A stretch of 64,000 nt of DNA from positions 13,681,729 through 13,745,728 of the forward strand of contig CP136068.1 in the NCBI GenBank assembly GCA_032622095.1, given 5' to 3'. A program made the translations under genes and the position numbers. Of this stretch, positions 57,573-64,000 are shown in pieces; within the stretch, counting starts at the first letter, position 1; each line of letters opens with the position of its first letter. The notes beneath the pieces were generated by a model. That model saw only the letters and a program-made list of their open reading frames with translations, did no database searches and was not told the origin of the DNA. This DNA comes from Siphonodentalium dalli (lineage: Eukaryota > Mollusca > Scaphopoda > Gadilida > Siphonodentaliidae).

Positions 57573-60420
57573 GATTTAACGATGATAAAGAGCTCCGCTG
57601 CACGAGGGATATGCTGGGGGAAAATAGCAATCCTTGCAACTAAGCGTGAAGTTGACATAGAATTCCTTCTTCAATTCCCATTGACATCGGTACCACTCTC
57701 TATCTGCAAGACTGACGGTACAATGGCTCACACGGACAAGAGTTCATTATTCCCATTGCTCGAGGGAAAGGTCATTGACGATGGGACTCCAGAATTCGTA
57801 GATGCTCACATCGTCGTTCCTGCTGCAAGGCTTACCGTCGGCTTGACCCCCGACAGATGGTTGACTCTCTCGTGTCGTGCTTCACATACTTTTAAACCTA
57901 AAGTCCAAACGAATCGGCGTGGTGTTCAACACATACCGGTATGTGGAACCTTCCATCAAGGACTGTGAACGAGAACGCGAAAGTGCTGAGCAGGTCACAT
58001 ACGTGTTAACCGGTCCTGAGCAGTTGATCCCTAAAGATGTGTCTAAAGCATTGAAATCTACATCTTTCAAGAAACAGCTGCTTCGATATTTTGCCAAAGA
58101 TTGTTCTTCTTCACACCACACACATGTCTTTGTCGACAGGGAATACACCTTGGCTTTGACGAAGAGTATGTGGAGTTTATTGTTGTCGATGGCAATGTCG
58201 AGAAGCAGACCGTGGAAAGTCTGTATTGTGATCATCAGGAGGCAGACACAATGTTTGTCTACAAATGGTGGATGTTGATCATGAAATTAGGGTCCTGCGA
58301 ATATTCGATATTCGATTCGATATTCGATTCGAGATTCGATTCGAAAGTCAAATTCGATTCGAATTCGATTCGAAATTTCCAACTCGAAATTTTGAATATA
58401 CACTGACAAAAAAGTAGGATGTTTACGGACAGGTAAACACGTCGATCTTAGCTGTTTCTGTGCCATATTATTCCCAAAACTTATGAAGATATGCAGCTTA
58501 TAATTCTTATTGTACATCGCGAAAGTTCGCATGATATTAAGTATAAGTATAGCCAGTAATTAGACACTATAGGACGACTAAATGCATCTGAATTCTAGCT
58601 TTGAACATGGTAGCCAAAAGCTTGGAGATCGCCTGTAGACCGACGACGCGCGTAAATTATAATAGCGATGAAACGGAGCAACGTTGTCATTTTACTATTT
58701 CAGTTTCATTTCCAAACAGGGGCGACAGGAAGACGGCCTATCTGGCCATGCCGCTCCTGTACAATAAATCATGTTTATTTCTGAATATTTCACCGTCTTA
58801 GCCGAAACAAGAATCGAAATATGGTTCAGCGTCATAGAGGATTTCGGTATACCATGTTTCTTATATATTGACAAATTGAACCCCATAGATCAGTTGATGA
58901 TATTTCTTGCATGTATCCCGCCACCCATTCGCGACCTCGTAAATGATATTAAGCAATTTGCCTTGTTTCTTGCTCGCAATTCATTCAAACTGTGGAACAT
59001 ATATACGGATCTGATGTGGCTAGAATCTGTGGACTAAATGGATCATATATAAACAGCTCACGAACCGCTCTGACCGAAGACAGAAAACAATAAAAAAAAA
59101 CTGCTAGCGTTATCCACCGACTATACGTCTTAGATTCCGCGTTATGTAATATCGCTGAGAATGCAAACAACACGTGTTCCCGGCGTCGAAAAGTGCACGT
59201 GGGAGGTGTTTTCGTTTGAAGTTGACTTTCAGTGTCGGGGCGTTCCTTGAAACTTGACAATTTGTCCGTTATTCATGTTTATTTTAAACATGATACAAGC
59301 TGCATGCAGTAATGGAACTTACACATGTGATGAATGCAACATAGTATAAAAATCGCAAGCGTCTGGGACGACGACTCATCTAAGCATCCAGCACTACATA
59401 AACAGGCTACCCTGCGACTGTTGTTGCATCTTCAAGTTTATAACAACGGGTGTTTCCCAGTGTTGCAACTGTGCATGTACATGCAAACTATAAAAAATGC
59501 GCGTGATTTTAATTCCGATAATCCGTTTCGTGGTTATATATTTAATCGTCGTGATGACGCATGGACGTTTTAATGTTGTTTTTTCTCTCGACAATTCTCA
59601 ATTGAAGTTAATAGTATCAGGAACGATCGGTTGATCGCCACATAAGTTATTGTGGAACTTCATGAAAGTTCGTTCATAGAACGTACGTTTCACAAATCGT
59701 CCAATAAATTACATTAAATGCCTAATTGAGAATGTATCACGCAGGTATGATTCGATTCGATATTCGATTCGATTTCGTCGACTCGATTCGATTATTCGAT
59801 TCGATCAAAATCTCCAATTCGCAGGACCCTATATGAAATACCAGTTGGTAACATCGTAGTACGAGCTGCGGACACAGATATACTCGTATTTTTCTATTGC
59901 ATCACATACATACAGTTAAATATATTATCTGGATGGATGTTGGTACAACTGGACGTGGTAGCAGCTGTGTTAACGTTTCAGCTGTGTCTGAGGAATTAGG
60001 AGAAACCATCTGTTCTGCGCTGCCAGCATTTCATGCCTACAGCGGGTGCGATTATACATGATCTGTTTCAGAAGAAACGTACGAGGCGCCTGAAGAGTAT
60101 ACATATACGCTATATGGTGCCTGCAAACCCATCCCAATTAACGAATACAGATTCAATGTGTTCGAGAAAGCTTTTGGGCCTAAGAATGAAAACCGACCGT
60201 TATCAAAGCTGAAAGGACTGAACGGTAGTAGTATTCCGCCTTGCAATTCTGTTTTGCGTCAGAAAATTGACAGGGATATTTATCTGGTTCGACGGGCCAC
60301 AGACGCCAGAGTCAGTAATCCCAGAACAACCGGAATGTGACAATGATGATACGGACGATGAACGTGTACCTGGTTGTGCTGATGACTCCGACACTGATGA
60401 CGAAATTGACCCATAAATAT
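57540..60420 (+). pseudogene. TE2 transposase-like protein, right-arm copy, interrupted by a hAT
   Basis: Blocks in order: IAILATKREVDIEFLLQFPL (57630-57690), TSVPLSICKTDGTMAHTDKS with the DG motif (57680-57745, absent from the left arm), PEFVDAHIVVPAA, KDCERERESAEQVTYV (57958-58005), FAKDCSSSHHTHVFVDRE, GFDEEYVEFIVVDG, CDHQEADTMF (58228-58257), [hAT 58288-59831], NIVVRAADTDILVF (59849-59893), WMDVGTTGRG, LGETICSALPAFHAYSGCDY (59995-60052). A deletion then removes the KGKK block, followed by YTLYGACKPIPINEYRF and GLNGSSIPPCNSVL, and the acidic tail. The two arms have complementary deletions. Confidence 0.8.
58288..59831. mobile_element. hAT element with TTCGATTCGA subterminal arrays, inserted in TE2
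   Basis: 1544 bp. Ends TAGGGTCCTGCGAAT and complement; TAGGG fits the hAT terminal consensus. Flanks CATGAAAT (58280-58287) and TATGAAAT (59832-59839) are a 7/8 match 8-bp duplication, and removing the element restores the TE2 reading frame between MLIMK and the NIVVRAADTD block. Arrays of ATTCGATTCGA at 58300-58375 and 59750-59810 are inverted subterminal repeats, probable transposase sites. No transposase domain recognised inside. Confidence 0.88.
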
Positions 60421-60579
60421 ACATTCATTGTCAATAGATGCCGAGCTCATTGCTTAATGAAGCTTTCCGTGTTTATATGTTCTAAGATATTGACAATTAA
60501 TACCAAGCGCAATTATTCCACAAAGCTTTAGTGTTCAAGGTGATTATGTTATTTTTTATTATGGACCTCATCTTATTTG

Positions 60580-61160
60580 AAAATGCCAGGAAATTTCCGT
60601 TCTTAAGTTGTGTTTTTATGATCAGTGAATACAGGAGACTATTCCAGGAAAAAATGGTGGACTTGCACGATTGTGTAATTAAAAGTTAAATTTTGTCATT
60701 TTTGTCTCCCCCCCCCCCCCAGAAAACCCCTTCTTATTTGAAATGACAGGAAATTTGCTTTCTTAAGTTGTGCTTTTTTGATCAGTGAATACAGTAGACT
60801 ATTCCAGGAAAAAATGGTGGACTTACGCGATTGTGTAATTAAAAGTGAAATTTTGACATTTTTGGGTCCCCATAGAAGACCCCTTCTTATTTGAAAATGC
60901 CAGGAAATTTCCGTTCTTAAGTTGTGTTTTTATGATCAGTGAATACAGTAGACTATTCCTGAAAAAAATGGTGGACTTGCGCGATTGTGTAATTAAAAGT
61001 GAAATTTTGACATTTTGGTCCCCCTAGAAGACCCCTTCTTATTTGAAAACGCCAGGAAATTTCCGTTCTTAAGTTATGTTTTTATGATCAGTGAACATAG
61101 TAGAGTATTCAATGTAAAGATGGTGGACTTGCGCGATAGTGTAATTAAAAGTCATTTTTG
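60580..61160. repeat. Four tandem units of about 155 bp in TE2's right subterminal region
   Basis: TTCTTAAGTTGTGTTTTTAT recurs near 60602, 60762, 60916 and 61068 with AATGGTGGACTTGCGCGATT. The left arm has a single unit (55450-55560), so the right arm expanded after the inverted duplication, or the left contracted. A run of C (60706-60720) is in one unit. Confidence 0.85.
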
Positions 61161-61684
61161 GGGTTTTGGAGGGCCATCTGGCCCCTAAACGCCAGGAATG
61201 CGCAACCTAAGAAATTAGTTTTCCGTAATGATCTATCACCGCCAACAAATCGAGAGCATCAAACCTTCCTTGCGCGATAGTGTAATTAAAACCCTCCTGG
61301 CTCCCTAACTATTAGCATGGGCTACAGTTTGTACCTTTAGTCTGATCATCATAAAATTTGTCATGGATGTTAACAATGGCATGTAGATGGGAACGAGTCA
61401 TTTTGGGGTCATTCGGCCGAAAAACATGGTCGCCAGTGGCCATCTTTGATTTCAAAATTCAATCCATTAGCACAGGCTACAGGTCGTACCTTTTGTCAGA
61501 TCTTTATGCAATTTGTCATGAATGTTGACATTGACATGAAGATGGAAACGAGTGATTTTGGGGTCATTCGGCCAAAAAACATGGCCACTGGTGGCCATCT
61601 TGGATTTCAAAATTAAATCCATTGGCGAGGGCTACAGGTTGTACTGTTAGTCTGATCATCATGAAATTGGTCATGGATGTTAAT

Positions 61685-62757
61685 AGCAACCACAAAGCGC
61701 CGCAGGCGCGTTGTTGCTTTTCATGTTTAGGCGTGAATGACGTCATTAATTTTACAATACCATGAAACAGAATTTCGACGCGATTGAAAATCCGGACAAG
61801 AAAAATGGGTTAAAAATCACGTGACTTCCGCTCCGCTTTTGCCAAGCCTTGTGGGAACAATATCAAATTGTGAAATCACGGAATCGGAAGTGGACCAAGT
61901 GGGATGGTTATGAAATTAGCAACTTCAGTTTTTCTGAACAATTCCTATGTTATGAATTAGTTTCATTTTGACCATTTTCATTGGTTAGCTGACCGAAAAC
62001 CAGCGAAGACGTCATGACATGGTCCATGACGTCATTTACGTTTTGTGGGCCAGAATCCAGACACATTTGGTCTTTACCGGAAACACCGATTTCACATCAC
62101 TCGACTAAACGCAATTATATATACAAAATAGCCAAAGGCCATTTTATATACAATATGCACACAATAAATATGGGATCCCTCCCTACAAACGTGTTGTATG
62201 TTTGTTTGGTTTTCATTGTTCCTTTTTTGTTTGTTCTTCTTTTAAAACTAGTGAGTGCATATAAGATTATATTCTTCATGATGTTTTCAAATGTCATTTT
62301 GACTATCAGTTCGAATTTTTGACCATACAATGAGCTAATTCAGCTGCCTTCCACAATATATACACTTAAATGTAATTAAGAGACTTCTCTAAAGACCATT
62401 TTCTAGAACAATACAGACTAGATTCAAACGAGAGATGTTTTCTATTGACAAGAGCTATAGCTAGCTAGCGCATGAAACTGTTCGTGCGAAAGATTTCCCC
62501 AGTGATATTTTGGGATATAGCGCCCATGTAAACATTTATATTTGTCATATATAAACGTGGGAAGTTGCTAGCTTTAGTTTGGCATGGATGTGTATGAGTT
62601 GTTTTAACGAGATACGTGGTGGCAGGGTGAAAGTATTCAAATTTTGAAATCCCATGACTGACACAGCAACAGTTGGACACTACGTATATAGATGGAAATT
62701 GTTGTGATAGTTTGATGTATTTGTGTGGTTGCTCCACTACGTGTCACGTGCGATCAT
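61685..62757. mobile_element. Insertion of unresolved class with terminal GC hairpin
   Basis: Interrupts a satellite unit between GTTAAT and ATTGACATG. The left edge is a hairpin, GCAACCACAAAGCGCCGCAG followed by GCGCGTTGTTGC (61686-61717). AGCAACCACA recurs inverted 27 bp inside the right end. Read on -, a terminal hairpin followed by TTTGTGGTTGCTA resembles a Helitron 3' end, but CTRR and TC ends are not convincing. Contains TGACGTCA sites at 61740, 62012 and 62027 and CACGTGAC at 61819. A 102-codon frame (62014-62322) ends in hydrophobic residues (VFIVPFLFVLLLKLV), without recognised homology. Confidence 0.5.
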
Positions 62758-63296
62758 ATTATTGACATGTAGATGGGAACGAGTGATTTTGGGGTCGTTC
62801 AGCTAAAAAACATGGCCACCAGCAGCCATCTTGGATTTTACTATTTGCATGACTAACTCCTTTCCCGCGGGCTACAGTTCATACCTTTGGTAGGATCTGC
62901 ATGAAATTTGTCATGGATGTTAACAATGACATGTAGATGGGAACGAGTCATTTTGGGGTCATTCGACCAAAAAACATGGCCACTGGTGGCCCATCTTGGA
63001 TTTCAAAATTAAATCCATTGGCGCGGGCGGGCTTCATGTCGTACTATTTGTCTGATAATCATGAAATTTGTCATGGATGTTAATAATGACATGTAGATGG
63101 GAACGAGTTCTTTTGGGGTCAATCGGTCAAAAAACATGGCCACCAGCAGCCATCTTGGATTTTACTCTTTGCATGACTAAATCCTTTGGCACAGGTAAGA
63201 CATTTCAATCAGCATCTTTCCTATTTCTCCATTTACTGTAAACCATTAAATTATTCCCCTACCTAAATTGAGCTACAGTGTCATTGACACTTTCAT

Positions 63297-64000
63297 TTTT
63301 GTCACAACCAGTAAAACATATCTGGCACATCACCCTGCCATGAGCAACATGTGTCGCTGTGAATTTTGGTTCCGGTAAGTAATCATCAGTGCTTTGAACA
63401 CCTGCACTATCTTGGTGACTCTCATCTTCCACCACTGGTGACTTATCAGCATCTGAAATTAGAAGAATAGTCAGAAGATTAGAGTTGGAAACATTACAGA
63501 TATTAATATTGCTTAACCCTTTCATGACTGGAGCTTCCTGAAAACCCTGTGCCAAATGTATGGGCAATTCACATAGATAAGATAAAGCACTGAAAGCACT
63601 GGCACATGGTTCTTAATGATGCACCTGCGCAGCTCCCATCTTGAAAGAGTTAATCTTTAGTTAAATATTATTAAATTAATTTAATTATTAACAAAATGAC
63701 TTTCCATACTTTTTTCAACAGATAAGGGTTAAGTAAGCGATTGTCATTTGAATTAAAATTTTCTCCGCTTAAATTGTTAGAGTAGGGTTTAGAAAAATGA
63801 ACATTTGCTTAAATCATGATATGTCACAAAATTATTTGTGAAAAATATTTCTCTAACATTGACCTTGTAGATGTACATGCACATACTATGAAAAAAGCTA
63901 AAATTGTACTTCAATATTTTGTTTGGACTCATTTCATCAAATAAACACTCCCAATGTATATATTAACATAACAATTGATTGTTTCAATGCTATATTTTAC
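63297..64000 (-). pseudogene. TE3 right-arm inverted copy: start of exon 2 and intron
   Basis: Inverted copy of 51920-52620. Exon 2 begins at 63452 (acceptor TTCTAATTTCAG read on -) with ADKSPVVEDESHQDSAGV and RVMCQICFTGCDK, ending at the insertion. The intron with its TTAA MITE (63517-63649) runs to the window edge, so the arm continues beyond. The copies differ by only a few percent by eye. Confidence 0.8.

Larger units (their letters stand above)
54204..61311. mobile_element. TE2: inverted-arm DNA transposon encoding an XPG/FEN1-like protein
   Basis: 7.1 kb. Left TAGTTCGGGAGCCAGGAGGG and right CCCTCCTGGCTCCCTAACTA are inverted repeats, flanked by TTA (54201-54203, 61312-61314). Sister units of the host satellite (CCTTTAGCAC, CCTTTGGCAC) confirm a pre-insertion TTTAGC, so TTA is a real 3-bp duplication. 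The arms, about 2.2 kb each before indels, are inverted copies and both carry the same gene reading outward, around a centre at about 57205-57570. The left terminal repeat is split by a satellite element (54227-55302) and the right arm by a hAT (58288-59831). Confidence 0.85.
53450..63296. mobile_element. Helentron-like satellite element, split by TE2 and another insert
   Basis: Left end TTTTTAGCTCAACTTTACTT with an immediate stem-loop, GTCCGTGTGTATGTGCATGT microsatellite, then about 180-bp units (53560-54203, 61312-61684, 62758-63190). Right end AAATTGAGCTACAGTGTC with hairpin AGTGTCATTGACACT. TAGCTCAACTT at the start is the inverse of AAGTTGAGCTA near the end (subterminal inverted repeats). 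It sits in a run of T in the TE3 exon copy, matching the T/T target of Helentrons. The insertion site is confirmed by the intact other arm at 52610-52640. Confidence 0.72.

Noticed and set aside
62014-62322. 102-codon frame with a hydrophobic C-terminus
   Set aside because: No recognised family and within an insertion of unknown class; the hydrophobic run is T-rich DNA. Kept only as a note.

Overview
The window is eukaryotic, intron-containing, AT-rich DNA. The sequence suggests a marine invertebrate, most likely a lophotrochozoan and probably a mollusc. The evidence is a BEL/Pao LTR retrotransposon, a Ngaro/DIRS-type tyrosine-recombinase retroelement, a non-LTR retrotransposon, a tRNA-derived SINE, several hAT-type and TTAA-type elements, and many arrays of 160-180 bp tandem units led by a short hairpin and a CTGTCCGT-like microsatellite. 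I recall arrays of that kind from bivalve and gastropod genomes. The assignment is inference; no rRNA or mitochondrial marker is present.

The only convincing host gene is on the + strand: two immunoglobulin-like exons (34692-35042 and 48680-48991). Both have good splice sites and the same phase (1-1), and they are separated by about 13.6 kb of intron packed with transposons. The signal-peptide, transmembrane and other exons were not found. A Gln/Pro-rich repeat gene on the - strand (17093-18636) looks broken. A short first-exon-like ORF at 41024-41215 (-) has a CRE/E-box upstream.

Layout: 1-3300 nested foldback element in direct repeats; 3990-5150 direct repeats with an insertion; 5590-8330 degraded Ngaro-like element (RT/RNase H, recombinase N-terminus joined to an SGNH hydrolase domain) with a TA-flanked MITE; 9588-15886 complete but inactivated BEL/Pao element with LTRs; 16072-17050 hAT derivative; 20830-22200 cluster of a GTAACAGGAAGGACA-like motif; 22994-23335 TTAA element; 24600-26525 LINE; 26527-27170 repeat array; 28432-28876 SINE; 28927-33591 inverted-arm transposon TE1; 34692-48991 Ig gene with intronic hAT, TTAA and satellite elements; 49690-50345 satellite; 51910-53011 N-terminal exons of a transposon-like gene (TE3), repeated in inverted orientation and split by a composite insertion that runs to 63296; 54204-61311 inverted-arm transposon TE2, itself carrying a satellite element and a hAT insertion.

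The most interesting result is that TE1 and TE2 encode two different versions of the same uncharacterised protein. It has an ordered set of acidic motifs (DG, EEAD, DTD, GCDYT/GFDTT) resembling the XPG/FEN1 nuclease fold. Both elements have long inverted arms that each carry the coding sequence in divergent orientation, termini starting TAGT, and putative 3-bp target duplications. TE3 carries the kind of paired zinc-binding N-terminus expected for the same family, again as an inverted duplication. Insertion order can be read directly: exon copy, then Helentron-like array, then TE2, then a satellite element and a hAT inside TE2.
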